Below, piece by piece: positions 9,463-18,785 of a DNA stretch of 64,000 nucleotides. Origin of the DNA: Neisseriaceae bacterium TC5R-5 (GTDB lineage Bacteria; Pseudomonadota; Gammaproteobacteria; Burkholderiales; Chromobacteriaceae); contig JACCFC020000014.1 of NCBI GenBank assembly GCA_020830965.2, forward strand, positions 16,159 to 80,158, written 5' to 3'. Positions within the stretch are counted from its first letter, which is position 1. Every line of letters begins with the position of its first letter. Under the pieces are notes generated by a model that saw only the letters and a list, made by a program, of their open reading frames with translations, was not told the DNA's origin and did not search any database. The position numbers and the translations under genes are program-made.

Positions 9463-10073
9463 GGTTTGTTCCCTGTGATTGCTTGACTGGCTGCGTGTGC
9501 TTGTCCTGAGATTCGGGTGATATCCGGGTGAGGTTTTTCGTGTAATGCCGTGGTAAGGGTGAATTCATTCACACGCTGATTATTAACTATCGATGCTTTG
9601 ACTTCGACCAGTACCGGGGCGGTGAAGGTGTCAGATTGCGCCAGATTGCGCATGTAACTGGAGACTTTGCCACCAGACACCGCATAACCGGATAAGGTGA
9701 ACTGATTGCCCGTCTGTTTGAAGCTGCTCAGATAGACCCCATCCGGGGTTTGTCTGGTTAACTGGTCAAGGACATGGGTTGCTTCGTTTCTATCCTCTTC
9801 CAGCCGTTCCACCAGCTCCTTGTGCATGAGTAGTTCATCTCGCTGTTTCTTGAGCGTGCCAATGTCTTTGATTTGACGATCAAGCTTGGCGACTTCGCCT
9901 TGTAAAAACTGATTACGCAGCTCCTGCTGTGATTGACGATGAATAATGAAAAAATAGCTAAGCACGATAATTGCTATAGCACTGGCTAAGCTTAGCCCTA
10001 GCAGAACTTGAAAGCGCAATCGATGTGCGGCTTTTTTCTGCTCGCGGTGCGGGAGTAGATTGATTCGTATCAT
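9459..10073 (-). CDS. pilN: Type IV pilus inner-membrane protein PilN
   Basis: 204 residues beginning MIRINLLPHREQKK, the conserved cytoplasmic tail of PilN that docks into the groove of PilM. One membrane helix follows (about 22-44), then a periplasmic coiled coil and a ferredoxin-like domain. The ATG follows the pilM TGA with no gap. Together with PilO it forms the periplasmic alignment dimer. Confidence 0.95.
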   Translation of the reverse strand: MIRINLLPHREQKKAAHRLRFQVLLGLSLASAIAIIVLSYFFIIHRQSQQELRNQFLQGEVAKLDRQIKDIGTLKKQRDELLMHKELVERLEEDRNEATHVLDQLTRQTPDGVYLSSFKQTGNQFTLSGYAVSGGKVSSYMRNLAQSDTFTAPVLVEVKASIVNNQRVNEFTLTTALHEKPHPDITRISGQAHAASQAITGNKP

Positions 10074-11186
10074 TCAGTCGAACCTCCGCAGTGCCAAGCC
10101 ACAAGCCACTAGCAAAGAAGGGGCGTCCATTAGCAGTTCTTTGAGTCGAATTGCACCGGATTGCACCATGATGCTAAATGGGTTGGCAATGATGGTGCTG
10201 ATTTGCGTGCGACCTGCTACTGCGTCGTCCAGGCCCGGCAATAGACTGCAGCCGCCCGCCAGGAGAATATAATCTACCCGTAGATATTGTGAGACGCTGA
10301 CCGTGGTGTAGAAAAATTGTAGTGAGCGTTGTATTTCCTGTGATAAAGCATCGACAAAAGGGTGCATCAATTCAGATTCATAACCATCTGGCAGGCTGAG
10401 ATTGCGTTTGCCAGCCTCGGCTTCTTCAAAGCTGATGCCATAGCGGCGCTGAATGTCGCGTGTAAGCTGATTGCCACCAAATGCCTGTTCACGATAATAA
10501 ATTTGTTGATTGTTACGAATAATGTTGCAATGAATGTGCGTGGCGCCAATATCAAACAAGGCGAATGTCTGATTCATGCCATGTTCGGGTAATTGTTGTT
10601 GCACCTGCTCAAATGCGGTAATCATGGCGAAGGAGTCGACATCGACAATCTGTGCTTTGAGTCCTGCCATTTCCACTACGGCAACACGCTCTTCCACTTT
10701 TTCCTTACGGGCTGCGCAAAGTAAAACTTCCAGATCATCAATGCTGGAAGGGGAGGGCCCTAGCACTTGGTGGTCGATATTTACTTCTTCCAGCGGGAAG
10801 GGGATGATCTGGTTGGCTTCTGACTCAATAAGCTCATTCAGATTGTCGCTCTGACTAACAGGTACCAGCAGTTTTTTATAAATCGCCATTGAGGTAGGAA
10901 TGGCGATGGCAACGTGGCGAGTGGGGCTGCCCAATTTTTTACGGGCGCGCTGTAGAGTTTCCGCTATTATTTCGATTTCGACCAGATTGCCTTCTGTGAT
11001 GGCGTCCTTAGGTAAAGGCTCTATCACATAGCGTTCGATCTGATAGTTTTTGCCCGCCCGGGAGAGCTCCACCAGCTTGATAGCGGTGCTGCTTAGATCC
11101 AAACCCAGCAATGGCAGGTTTTTGGACTTACCCAGGCCCAGTGTGCTTAGTTTGGAAGTATTAAAACGGAGCTTATCAATTAGCAT
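10074..11186 (-). CDS. pilM: Type IV pilus actin-like protein PilM
   Basis: A 370-residue cytoplasmic protein with the FtsA/actin fold that binds ATP and the PilN tail. The phosphate-binding loops LLGLDLSSTAIKLVELSR (near residue 28) and FALFDIGATHIHCNI, and the adenosine motif LLAGGCSLLPGLDD, are present. I chose the ATG at 11186; the open frame upstream to 11261 is polar, lacks a better ribosome site and overlaps the ponA control region. It is the first gene of the pilMNOPQ operon and is divergent from ponA. Confidence 0.95.
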   Translation of the reverse strand: MLIDKLRFNTSKLSTLGLGKSKNLPLLGLDLSSTAIKLVELSRAGKNYQIERYVIEPLPKDAITEGNLVEIEIIAETLQRARKKLGSPTRHVAIAIPTSMAIYKKLLVPVSQSDNLNELIESEANQIIPFPLEEVNIDHQVLGPSPSSIDDLEVLLCAARKEKVEERVAVVEMAGLKAQIVDVDSFAMITAFEQVQQQLPEHGMNQTFALFDIGATHIHCNIIRNNQQIYYREQAFGGNQLTRDIQRRYGISFEEAEAGKRNLSLPDGYESELMHPFVDALSQEIQRSLQFFYTTVSVSQYLRVDYILLAGGCSLLPGLDDAVAGRTQISTIIANPFSIMVQSGAIRLKELLMDAPSLLVACGLALRRFD

Positions 11187-11256
11187 GCAGATGTCTCTTA
11201 TTAATCTAAATTCTGCCGGTTTTGTCGTATTGCGATCATTGTTTGTCTTGTTCGCC

Positions 11257-11289
11257 TTCACAAGACGTTATAATCCGGTTTCTTGTGAA
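11257..11289. promoter_or_regulatory. Inverted repeat enclosing the putative -10 box of ponA
   Basis: A perfect 9-bp inverted repeat, TTCACAAGA (11257-11265) and TCTTGTGAA (11281-11289), flanks a consensus TATAAT at 11269-11274, 30 bases before the ponA ATG. It lies in the 117-bp region shared by the divergent pilM and ponA genes. The TATAAT reads towards ponA; the -35 is poor (TTGTTC with a 15-bp gap). A repressor or activator site is inferred from position only. Confidence 0.45.
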
Positions 11290-11303
11290 AGCCCATTGTA
11301 ATT

Positions 11304-13667
11304 ATGCTTAAAAGATTTTTTGCTGTATTGGCCGGTCTTATTTTGGGTGGTGCTGTTTTAGTTATAGGTGCTGTTGTCATTGCCATCATCATAACCTACC
11401 CGCGCTTGCCAAGTCTTGATGTCTTGACGGACTACCGACCTAAAATACCTTTGCGGGTATACACTGCTGACAGCCAGTTGATTGGCGAGTTTGGCGAGGA
11501 GCGCCGTTCCTTTGTCCGTATCTATGAAGTGCCGCAATTGATGAAACAAGCCGTGATGGCGGCGGAGGATGAGCGCTTCTATCAACATGGTGGTGTCGAC
11601 TACATGGGAGTGCTGCGTGCTGCAGTGAGTAATGTGCTCTCGGGCAAAGCTCGCTCCGGAGCGAGTACTATCACTATGCAGGTGGCGAAAAATTTTTTCC
11701 TATCCAGTGAAAAAACCTTCACCCGAAAATTCAACGAAGCGCTACTGGCTTTCAAGATCGAACATACACTCAGCAAAGATCAAATTCTGGAGCTGTATTT
11801 CAATCAGATTTATCTAGGTCAGCGTGCCTATGGCTTTAGTGCGGCAGCGCAGGTGTATTACGGCAAGCCGATGGCTGATTTGTCTGTGGCGGAGATGGCC
11901 ATGCTGGCAGGTTTGCCTAAAGCACCTTCATCCTACAACCCTGTAGTCAACCCTGAGCGGGCACATTTGCGGCAGCAATATGTATTACGGCGGATGTATG
12001 AACTGAATTTCATCACTCAGTCGCAATATCAGGCGGCGTTGGTTGAGCCGATGCGGCTAGCCAATCAGCGAGCGGAAAGTGCTAGTCAAACCGCTCAATA
12101 TGTGGCTGAAATGGTACGTCAGGCGATGTACGAACGCTATAAAGAGTCGGCTTATACCGAAGGCTTAAAGGTATACACCACTCTAGATAGTCACCACCAG
12201 CGCTGGGCCTATGATTCGCTACGTGCCGGTTTGGTCGATTATGATCGTAAAACCGGTTATCGCGGGCCGGAAAGTATGCTAGAGCTGCCGGAAGCGCTTG
12301 GGGGGCAGGAGCAGCTGGAGGTCTTAGACGAAGCATTGTCAGAGCTGCGCGATAGCGGCACCATGCTCCCCGCAATTGTTCTTTCCGCCAGTCCTGGCGA
12401 AGTGCGTGCTTATATGCGTGGTAATAAACAGCTTGTTATCAACGGAGCGGGCCTGGATTTTGTCCGTTCCGCGTTGAATAGTCGAAGCAAGCGGCCAATA
12501 CGCCGTGGTGCGGTGATTCGGGTACAGGCTAACGCTAAAGGCTACTGGGATATTGTCGAAATGCCAGAAGTAGAAGGCGCCTTTGTCTCCATGGATAGCC
12601 AAACTGGGGCGATTAAGTCGCTGGTGGGGGGCTTCGATTTTAATCGTAGTAACTTCAACCATGTTACCCAAGCTTGGCGTCAGCCCGGTTCGACATTCAA
12701 GCCATTTATCTACTCAGCGGCTCTTGAGCGAGGTCTGACTGCTTCCAGCATGATCAACGATGCACCATTGGTATTTGCACAAAATGGCCAACGCTGGGAG
12801 CCTAAAAACGATAATGGCAAATTTGAAGGCATGATGACCATGCGTCGTGGCCTGACGCAATCTAAAAACCTGGTGTCGGTACGTATTCTGATGGCAGTCG
12901 GTACCGACTATGCGCAGGAGTATATTGAACGCTTCGGCTTTTCTGCCAAGCAGCATCCGGCCTATCTAACCATGGCGCTGGGGGCGGGTTCGGTGACACC
13001 TTTGCAAATGGCTGAGGGGTATGCGGTATTTGCCAACGGTGGTTTCCGTACCAAGGGTTATTTTATTGACCGTATCGAAGACCAGTTTGGACGGGTATTA
13101 GCGAAAACTTCGGCGACTATCGCCGGTGAAAATGCCCCACAAGCAATTGATCCGCGTAACGCTTTCATTATGACCTCCATGCTGAACGATGTGGTGCGTT
13201 ATGGTACCGGCTATCGGGCAATGAGCTTGGGACGTAGTGATCTATCGGGCAAGACGGGTACGACCTCTGATTGGAAAGATGCCTGGTTTGTTGGCTATGG
13301 CCCCAAACTGGTTGCTGCGACCTGGGTGGGCTACGATCAGCCACGTACTCTTGGTCGTTACGGCTATGGTGGTACTGCGGCTTTGCCAATCTGGATCAAC
13401 TATATGGCTAATGCGTTGAAGGATCTGCCACTTGCTGAGCGAGCCTTGCCAGATGGCCTCGTCGTGCGAGCGGGTGGCGGGCAGCGAGGTGGCGATGAAT
13501 ATTATTATGAAGAATATCAGAGCACTAATCCTGAACTGCGCGTAGATAATCAAGGCACCGTACCGGGAGCCGGTGGTGATGCCAGTGCGCCGACCAGCAA
13601 TGCTAATCCAGAAAATAGGCCGCCCGCACAGGACGCAGTAGAAGGGGTTAAAGATCAATTGTTTTAA
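11304..13667 (+). CDS. ponA: Penicillin-binding protein 1A (bifunctional peptidoglycan synthase)
   Basis: 787 residues, class A PBP. Residues 8-30 are the membrane anchor. The glycosyltransferase domain (about 50-230) has EDERFYQHGGVDYMGVLRA, with the catalytic Glu, and GASTITMQVAKNFFL. An OB-like insertion follows (about 310-410). The transpeptidase domain has the nucleophile box GSTFKPF, the SKN box in TQSKNLVSVR and the KTG box in SGKTGTTSDWKDAW. The C-terminal 60 residues are low-complexity and rich in Gly, Asn, Pro and acidic residues. It polymerises and cross-links peptidoglycan in the periplasm. Being divergent from pilM is the classic ponA-pilMNOPQ arrangement. Confidence 0.96.
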   Translation: MLKRFFAVLAGLILGGAVLVIGAVVIAIIITYPRLPSLDVLTDYRPKIPLRVYTADSQLIGEFGEERRSFVRIYEVPQLMKQAVMAAEDERFYQHGGVDYMGVLRAAVSNVLSGKARSGASTITMQVAKNFFLSSEKTFTRKFNEALLAFKIEHTLSKDQILELYFNQIYLGQRAYGFSAAAQVYYGKPMADLSVAEMAMLAGLPKAPSSYNPVVNPERAHLRQQYVLRRMYELNFITQSQYQAALVEPMRLANQRAESASQTAQYVAEMVRQAMYERYKESAYTEGLKVYTTLDSHHQRWAYDSLRAGLVDYDRKTGYRGPESMLELPEALGGQEQLEVLDEALSELRDSGTMLPAIVLSASPGEVRAYMRGNKQLVINGAGLDFVRSALNSRSKRPIRRGAVIRVQANAKGYWDIVEMPEVEGAFVSMDSQTGAIKSLVGGFDFNRSNFNHVTQAWRQPGSTFKPFIYSAALERGLTASSMINDAPLVFAQNGQRWEPKNDNGKFEGMMTMRRGLTQSKNLVSVRILMAVGTDYAQEYIERFGFSAKQHPAYLTMALGAGSVTPLQMAEGYAVFANGGFRTKGYFIDRIEDQFGRVLAKTSATIAGENAPQAIDPRNAFIMTSMLNDVVRYGTGYRAMSLGRSDLSGKTGTTSDWKDAWFVGYGPKLVAATWVGYDQPRTLGRYGYGGTAALPIWINYMANALKDLPLAERALPDGLVVRAGGGQRGGDEYYYEEYQSTNPELRVDNQGTVPGAGGDASAPTSNANPENRPPAQDAVEGVKDQLF

Positions 13668-13674
13668 TTGAGTT

Positions 13675-13702
13675 ACCGCAGTGCTCAGCACTGCGGTTTT
13701 TT
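13675..13702 (+). terminator. Intrinsic terminator of ponA
   Basis: A 10-bp stem, ACCGCAGTGC and GCACTGCGGT with a TCA loop, is followed by six T. It lies eight bases after the ponA stop, and its T-run overlaps the end of the convergent selA. Confidence 0.88.
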
Positions 13703-15110
13703 AATGATGAATAGTCAGAGCGGCCAGATTATTTAAAAAGCCGACCTCGTCTTCTAGGCAACGCAAGTCTAGCCATAGGCGGCCATCCTTCAAACGCCCA
13801 ATTAGTGGGTGCGGTAAGGCCCTGAACTGCTGTGCCAGTTGCTCTATGCTGAGGCTGCTGTCGGTTCTTGGTCGGATCGTTAGGGCCCAGCTAGGCAAAC
13901 TGTCTACCGGTAAAGAGCCACTGCCGATTTGTGAGCAGCAGGGCTCTTGTTTCACCTCAAAGCTCTGCCCCAGTTTACTCGCCAGTGCGGGTTGTAAACG
14001 TAGCGCACATTGTTGGATAGCCAGTTGTGGGCGTGTCAGCAGGCGTAGGGACGGTAAGGTATCGACCAGCTTGTCTGGTTGCAGATATAAACGCAGAGTG
14101 GCTTCCAGCGCGGCCAGTGTCATCTTGTCACAACGTAAGGCACGCTTTAGCGGATGGCGCTGAATCTGCTCAATCCATTGGCGCTTGCCAATAATCAAAC
14201 CTGCTTGTGGCCCACCTAGCAATTTGTCACCAGAAAAACAGACGGCATCTACGCCGGCTGCAATCATTTGCCGGGGCATGGGCTCGCAGGGTAGGCCATA
14301 AGCGGATAAATCCACTAAGGCACCGGAACCTAAATCACTTGCTACTGGTAAGCCATGTTCCGCCGCCAAAGCAACCAGTTCGGCTTCACTCACGCTGCTG
14401 GTAAAGCCCTGAATCGCATAATTGCTGGTGTGTACTTTTAATAACAGCCCGGTATTCGGATTCAATGCCTGTTGATAGTCGCGCAAATGCGTACGATTGG
14501 TTGCCCCCACTTCTACTAGTCGGCAACCTGCTTGCCGCATCACATCCGGCATGCGAAAGGAACCGCCGATTTCCACCAATTCACCGCGTGACAACACCAC
14601 TTCGCGGCCTGCTGCCAGTGTCGAGAGCATAATCAGAACGGCCGCTGCATTATTGTTGACCACGCAAGCTGCTTCAGCGCCGGTCAACTCACACAATAAC
14701 TCGCTGATAGCGTTATCGCGGTGCCCACGTTCCCCTCCGGCCAGATCAAACTCAAGAGCGACTGCCCCGCGCATGGCGGTGCTGACAGCGGTGATGGCGG
14801 TTTCTGCCTGTGGTGCTCTCCCTAAATTGGTATGTAACACTGTGCCGCTTAAATTAAAAACAGGTCTTAAAGACATTTGCTGTCGTGCCGCTACCCGCTG
14901 ACAAATTGTTTCTACCAGACTATCGTCATTACTAGCCCAGTCGGGTAAGGACTGCTGCTCGCGGATATACGCTCGGGCACTATCCAGTGTTTGTCGTACC
15001 GCGTTTGTTAATGCGGCGTTACCGTGATCAGTCAATAGTTGGGATAAACGGGTATGAGCCAATAAACGATCGACTGAGGGAAGGCGAGAATATAAGGCTT
15101 TTAGCGGCAT
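13701..15110 (-). CDS. selA: L-seryl-tRNA(Sec) selenium transferase
   Basis: A 469-residue PLP enzyme that converts seryl-tRNA(Sec) to selenocysteinyl-tRNA(Sec) using selenophosphate. The start at 15110 gives [17 protein letters not shown], the usual SelA beginning; the open frame reaches 15161 but adds an atypical hydrophobic stretch. The ribosome site is weak for either. The PLP lysine lies in [18 protein letters not shown]. The N-terminal tRNA-binding domain, the [16 protein letters not shown] loop and the RxG-rich GGERGHRD region are present. Neither selB nor selC is next to it, although selA and selB are commonly adjacent. Its presence implies that the organism makes selenoproteins such as formate dehydrogenase. 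Confidence 0.95.
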   Translation of the reverse strand: MPLKALYSRLPSVDRLLAHTRLSQLLTDHGNAALTNAVRQTLDSARAYIREQQSLPDWASNDDSLVETICQRVAARQQMSLRPVFNLSGTVLHTNLGRAPQAETAITAVSTAMRGAVALEFDLAGGERGHRDNAISELLCELTGAEAACVVNNNAAAVLIMLSTLAAGREVVLSRGELVEIGGSFRMPDVMRQAGCRLVEVGATNRTHLRDYQQALNPNTGLLLKVHTSNYAIQGFTSSVSEAELVALAAEHGLPVASDLGSGALVDLSAYGLPCEPMPRQMIAAGVDAVCFSGDKLLGGPQAGLIIGKRQWIEQIQRHPLKRALRCDKMTLAALEATLRLYLQPDKLVDTLPSLRLLTRPQLAIQQCALRLQPALASKLGQSFEVKQEPCCSQIGSGSLPVDSLPSWALTIRPRTDSSLSIEQLAQQFRALPHPLIGRLKDGRLWLDLRCLEDEVGFLNNLAALTIHH

Positions 15111-15341
15111 AGGGAGCTTAAGAGTTAGCAGAATGGGCACTATCTTAGCAACTATTACCACCTAGTAGCGTAAATAGGCTGCTTGAACAAAGGGTGCTGT
15201 ATTTTTATATGATAAAAAAATTTTGTGTTTAAACATCATCAAGCGGCTATCAGAACGACTATGCTTTTTTCATGCTTACAGGCCAGTTTATGATGTGGCA
15301 TTAGCCTAACAAGGGCAATCTATCCCAATAGGAGCCATTCA

Positions 15342-15686
15342 TTGAGTAATAATCAAATATTCACTCATCCTGCTGCGCCGGAGTTGCAGGATCAGAACAT
15401 TGCTCCTAGTGCCAATTCTTGCCGCATTGCGATGTAGATGTTTATCAGTCATCTAAAGAGATTGTTGAATGGACATTACCCGGCTAGTCCGGGTGGTGTT
15501 ACTGGCTACGTTAATGAGTTGCGAGCACAACAGAGCCTGTTTTTTCTACATAATCTGAATGGACATGCGGTATTCATTAAAGTGCGAGATTAGCCTGAGC
15601 GCAGTGCGGGTATTGCTAGCTGGCTACTAGGCGTTGATATTAAAAAACCCCCACTAGGTATTGGTCCGTGTGGGGGTAGGCACTAA
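15342..15686 (+). pseudogene. Decayed reading frame of unknown origin with two in-frame TAG codons
   Basis: One reading frame runs 115 codons from a TTG at 15342, with AGGAG seven bases upstream, to a TAA at 15684. It is broken only by TAG at 15435 and TAG at 15591. The middle part (after an ATG at 15438) reads as plausible protein, with stretches such as SPGGVTGYVNELRAQQSLFFLHNLNGHAVFIKVRD. I do not recognise the family. It occupies the otherwise empty 530-bp gap between selA and mgtA, and its end overlaps the mgtA terminator. The simplest reading is a gene remnant, though chance is not excluded for a frame this short. The rest of the gap (15111-15341) holds nothing I can name. Confidence 0.35.
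15642..15677 (-). terminator. Intrinsic terminator of mgtA
   Basis: The arms ACCCCCAC (15647-15654) and GTGGGGGT (15670-15677) form an 8-bp GC-rich stem. On the minus strand six T follow at 15647-15642. It lies 13 bases beyond the mgtA stop. Confidence 0.85.
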
Positions 15687-15690
15687 TCGT

Positions 15691-18450
15691 TTAGAACCAT
15701 TGACGATAACGCCTGATGTAAATTGTTTTGACGATCTGCGTTAGTGTGATATAGCCAGCCATGGTGGCCAGCAGCCAATAGAAATAGCTGTGATCCAGAT
15801 GAATAAAGCCAATACTGCTCGCCAGTGGCGAGAATGGTAACCAGCAGGCTATAACAATGGCAGCGCTGGTAGACAGCAGCACAGGTAAAGAAGCCGTGCT
15901 TTGCAGGAACGGAATCTTACGGGTACGCAGCATATGTACTACCAGCGTTTGTGAGACTAGGCCTTCAATAAACCAACCAGAATGCATGATGTTAGCCCCG
16001 CCATCGGTGATGCCTTGGGCCAGGCCGGCATGATAGGCCGCACCGGCACCAAATACCGTCCACATCAAGATATAAGTGGTGATGTCAAATACCGAAGACG
16101 TGGGGCCCAGCCACAGCATAAAGCGCTTGATATGATTGGCTTCCCATTTACGTGGTTTTTTTAGGAAGTCTGGATCCACCTTGTCCCAAGGCAGGAACAT
16201 CTGCGAAATATCATAAATCAGGTTCTGAATCAGCAAATGCATTGCCAGCATCGGTTCCCAAGGTAGCCAGGCTGAAGCAACCAGTACCGAAAATACATTG
16301 CCAAAGTTAGAACTGGCCGTCATGTTTAGATATTTGAGAATATTGCCAAAGGTTTCCCGGCCCTTGACCACTCCGGCTTCCAGTACCATCAGGCTCTTTT
16401 CTAGCAGAATGATATCGGCAGTTTCTTTGGCGATGTCGGCACCACTGTCGACCGAGATACCCACATCGGCATCACGTAGTGCTGGAGCATCATTGATGCC
16501 ATCACCCAAAAAGCCGACGGTATGACCATTCGCTTGTAGTGCTTTCACCACTCGTGACTTTTGCAATGGGGTCAGCTTGGCAAAGATGGTGGTGCATTTC
16601 ACCATTTTGCACAGTGCAACATCGTCCATGCTTTCTATGTCTTTGCCCAATAGCGGTTTGCCTGGCTTAAGGCCAACATCGCGGCAGACTTTGCTGGTGA
16701 CGATAGGGTTGTCGCCGGTCAATACTTTGACGCTGACGCCATATTCTTGCAAAGCACGGATGGCAGGGGCAGCAGAATCTTTGGGGGGATCAAAGAAGGT
16801 GAGAAAGCCGTGCACGACCAATTGTCCTTCATCAGCAGTTTGATAAGTGGCCTTTTGTTCGGCAGTCGGGATAAGACGGCTGGCCACCAGTAGTACACGG
16901 AAGCCCTCTGTATTGTATTCCTGGCTGCGTTGTAATAATTGAGCCCGTTCTTCGTCCAGCAGTTCACGTATGCTGCGGCCATCTTGAATATGTGTGGAAA
17001 CGGCCAGCATTTCTTCGATCGCACCTTTGGAAATCATCAGGTGCTGACCGTGTTCGTTTTGCACGATCACCGATAGGCGGCGACGGACAAAGTCGAAGGG
17101 TAATTCATCTACTTTGCTGTAGTTGTGCTGTTTGACTTGATCACCGAGTTCATCGGCACGCTCCAGTACTGCAATATCCATCAGATTTTTCATGCCGCTT
17201 TGATGAAAACTGTTCAGCCAGGCCAGTTGCAGAATCGCTTCGTCCTTGGCACCATGAATATCGTAATGGTGTTCGAGAATGATTTTGTCCTGAGTGAGGG
17301 TGCCGGTTTTATCGGTACACAGCACATCCATCGCACCGAAGTTCTGTACCGAATTAAGCCGTTTGACTACCACTTTGCGCCTGGCCATGGCTACCGCACC
17401 TTTGGCCAGATTGGCTGAGACGATCATTGGCAGCATTTCCGGGGTAAGGCCTACGGCCACGGCCAGCGCAAAAGTGAGTGCCGACATCCAATCGCCTTTG
17501 GTCAGGCCATTAATCATGAATACCACCGGTACCATGACCAGCATAAAGCGGATTAACAACCAGGAAACGCTATTCACTCCGCGATCAAAGCTAGTTTCGA
17601 TACGCTTATTACTCACCACATTGCGCGCCAGAGAGCCGAAGTAGGTGTCGGTACCCGTTGCTACGACGACTGCCCTGGCAGTACCACTCACCACATTGGT
17701 ACCCATAAAGCAGATATTGGGTAAGTCGAGCAACTCGGTTTCTTCGCTGCCTTGGGCGTCGGCTGACTTGCCAGTTACCGCTCCTAGAGTGTCGTATTTT
17801 TCCACTGGCAATGCTTCGCCGGTGAGTACCGCCTGGCTGATGAAGAGATCGCGTGACTCTAATAATTTAATGTCGGCAGGAATCATATCTCCAGCCTGCA
17901 GATGCACGATATCGCCGACAACCAGCTCGGTCATCGCAACTTCCTGGCGTACTGGCTCGCTCTGGTGGGTGGGACGACGCAGCACGGTGGAAGTATTACG
18001 TACCAGAGATTTGAGTTCCTCGGCAGCCTTAGCCGAGCGAAACTCCTGCCAGAAGCGTAGTAAGCCGCTGATGCTGACCATGGTGAGCATGATGATGATG
18101 CCGGCCCATTCTTGTTCACCAGGCGGGGCCAGATAGACATCGGTCACAAAGCTGATAGTGGCCAAGACTAGCAGCACGAGGACGAAAGGATTTTTAAAAG
18201 CCAGTACTAATTGAATGACAGGGTGTGGGGCTTTGTCGTGGACAACTTCGTTGGGGCCAAATTGGGCCAAGCGTTGTACCGCTTCGTCTATGGTCAAGCC
18301 ATTTTGATGGCCACCAAGGCTATTCAGAGTGCTCTCAACGGAATGATTGGCTTGCGAGAGAGCTGGGGTTGGTGTGTTTTCCTGCTGCTTGCCAGTCGCG
18401 GTAAAGTAGCGTTTGGCTGGGTGTCGGTTGGTGGTGGAGTGTTTGGTCAT
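15691..18450 (-). CDS. mgtA: Magnesium-translocating P-type ATPase (MgtA/MgtB type)
   Basis: A 919-residue P3B-type ATPase of the inner membrane that imports Mg2+ when it is scarce. The cytoplasmic N-terminal tail is long and polar (about 75 residues). The actuator loop has TGEALPVEKYD, the phosphorylation motif is CTDKTGTLTQDKI, and the hinge is VGFLGDGINDAPALRDADVGISVDSGADIAKE split over two strands. The membrane part includes MLPMIV and a C-terminal six-helix block from about residue 700. GGAGAAC precedes the ATG. A leader of about 400 bases with two small ORFs precedes it, suggesting translational control by Mg2+ (see 18786-18845). The gene stands alone, with its own terminator. Confidence 0.95.
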   Translation of the reverse strand: MTKHSTTNRHPAKRYFTATGKQQENTPTPALSQANHSVESTLNSLGGHQNGLTIDEAVQRLAQFGPNEVVHDKAPHPVIQLVLAFKNPFVLVLLVLATISFVTDVYLAPPGEQEWAGIIIMLTMVSISGLLRFWQEFRSAKAAEELKSLVRNTSTVLRRPTHQSEPVRQEVAMTELVVGDIVHLQAGDMIPADIKLLESRDLFISQAVLTGEALPVEKYDTLGAVTGKSADAQGSEETELLDLPNICFMGTNVVSGTARAVVVATGTDTYFGSLARNVVSNKRIETSFDRGVNSVSWLLIRFMLVMVPVVFMINGLTKGDWMSALTFALAVAVGLTPEMLPMIVSANLAKGAVAMARRKVVVKRLNSVQNFGAMDVLCTDKTGTLTQDKIILEHHYDIHGAKDEAILQLAWLNSFHQSGMKNLMDIAVLERADELGDQVKQHNYSKVDELPFDFVRRRLSVIVQNEHGQHLMISKGAIEEMLAVSTHIQDGRSIRELLDEERAQLLQRSQEYNTEGFRVLLVASRLIPTAEQKATYQTADEGQLVVHGFLTFFDPPKDSAAPAIRALQEYGVSVKVLTGDNPIVTSKVCRDVGLKPGKPLLGKDIESMDDVALCKMVKCTTIFAKLTPLQKSRVVKALQANGHTVGFLGDGINDAPALRDADVGISVDSGADIAKETADIILLEKSLMVLEAGVVKGRETFGNILKYLNMTASSNFGNVFSVLVASAWLPWEPMLAMHLLIQNLIYDISQMFLPWDKVDPDFLKKPRKWEANHIKRFMLWLGPTSSVFDITTYILMWTVFGAGAAYHAGLAQGITDGGANIMHSGWFIEGLVSQTLVVHMLRTRKIPFLQSTASLPVLLSTSAAIVIACWLPFSPLASSIGFIHLDHSYFYWLLATMAGYITLTQIVKTIYIRRYRQWF

Positions 18451-18491
18451 TTTGTTCTCCAGTGCGCCGAGGCCGACAGGGTAGGTGCTTG

Positions 18492-18635
18492 CTACAAGAG
18501 GGCAATATCCTGTCGCCGTTTAGCGGCGCTCATGGTTGGTAAAAAATAGATAAATCTGTCATGCCTTAGCGCCCACTGAGAGATGGCTATGTTTGCCTCA
18601 GCAGGCTGTATCGGGGGGTAACTGTCGTCGTTCAT
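18492..18635 (-). CDS. Second small ORF in the mgtA leader (47 aa)
   Basis: An ORF of 47 codons with a good ribosome site (AAGGA six bases before the ATG at 18635). It starts MNDDSYPPIQPAEANIAIS, so Asp-Asp, Pro-Pro and a further Pro lie within the first eleven codons. It ends 41 bases before the mgtA start. A GC hairpin, CGCCG/CGGCG (18514-18528), lies inside its 3' part. Acidic and proline-rich nascent chains destabilise ribosomes when Mg2+ is low, as known for MgtL in enteric bacteria, and this ORF sits where such an effect could open the mgtA ribosome site. Function is inferred; a plain short protein is also possible. Confidence 0.5.
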   Translation of the reverse strand: MNDDSYPPIQPAEANIAISQWALRHDRFIYFLPTMSAAKRRQDIALL

Positions 18636-18785
18636 GTCGAATCCTTATAAAAGTTGCAATAGGATGCACTGCTAGTCTGTGGATAGCAGGCAGCACAATC
18701 AGCGCTCTGAGTGAGTGCTGTTCGAATAGCTAAGGGAGTGAGGGGCACGCAGAACTGCTGCTCACGCTTGGTTTGACGGGGCGAT

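Noticed and set aside
15435..15593. Amber recoding (pyrrolysine or suppressor) of the two TAG codons near selA
   Set aside because: The neighbouring selA handles UGA, not UAG; there is no sign of pyl genes, and decay explains the stops more simply.
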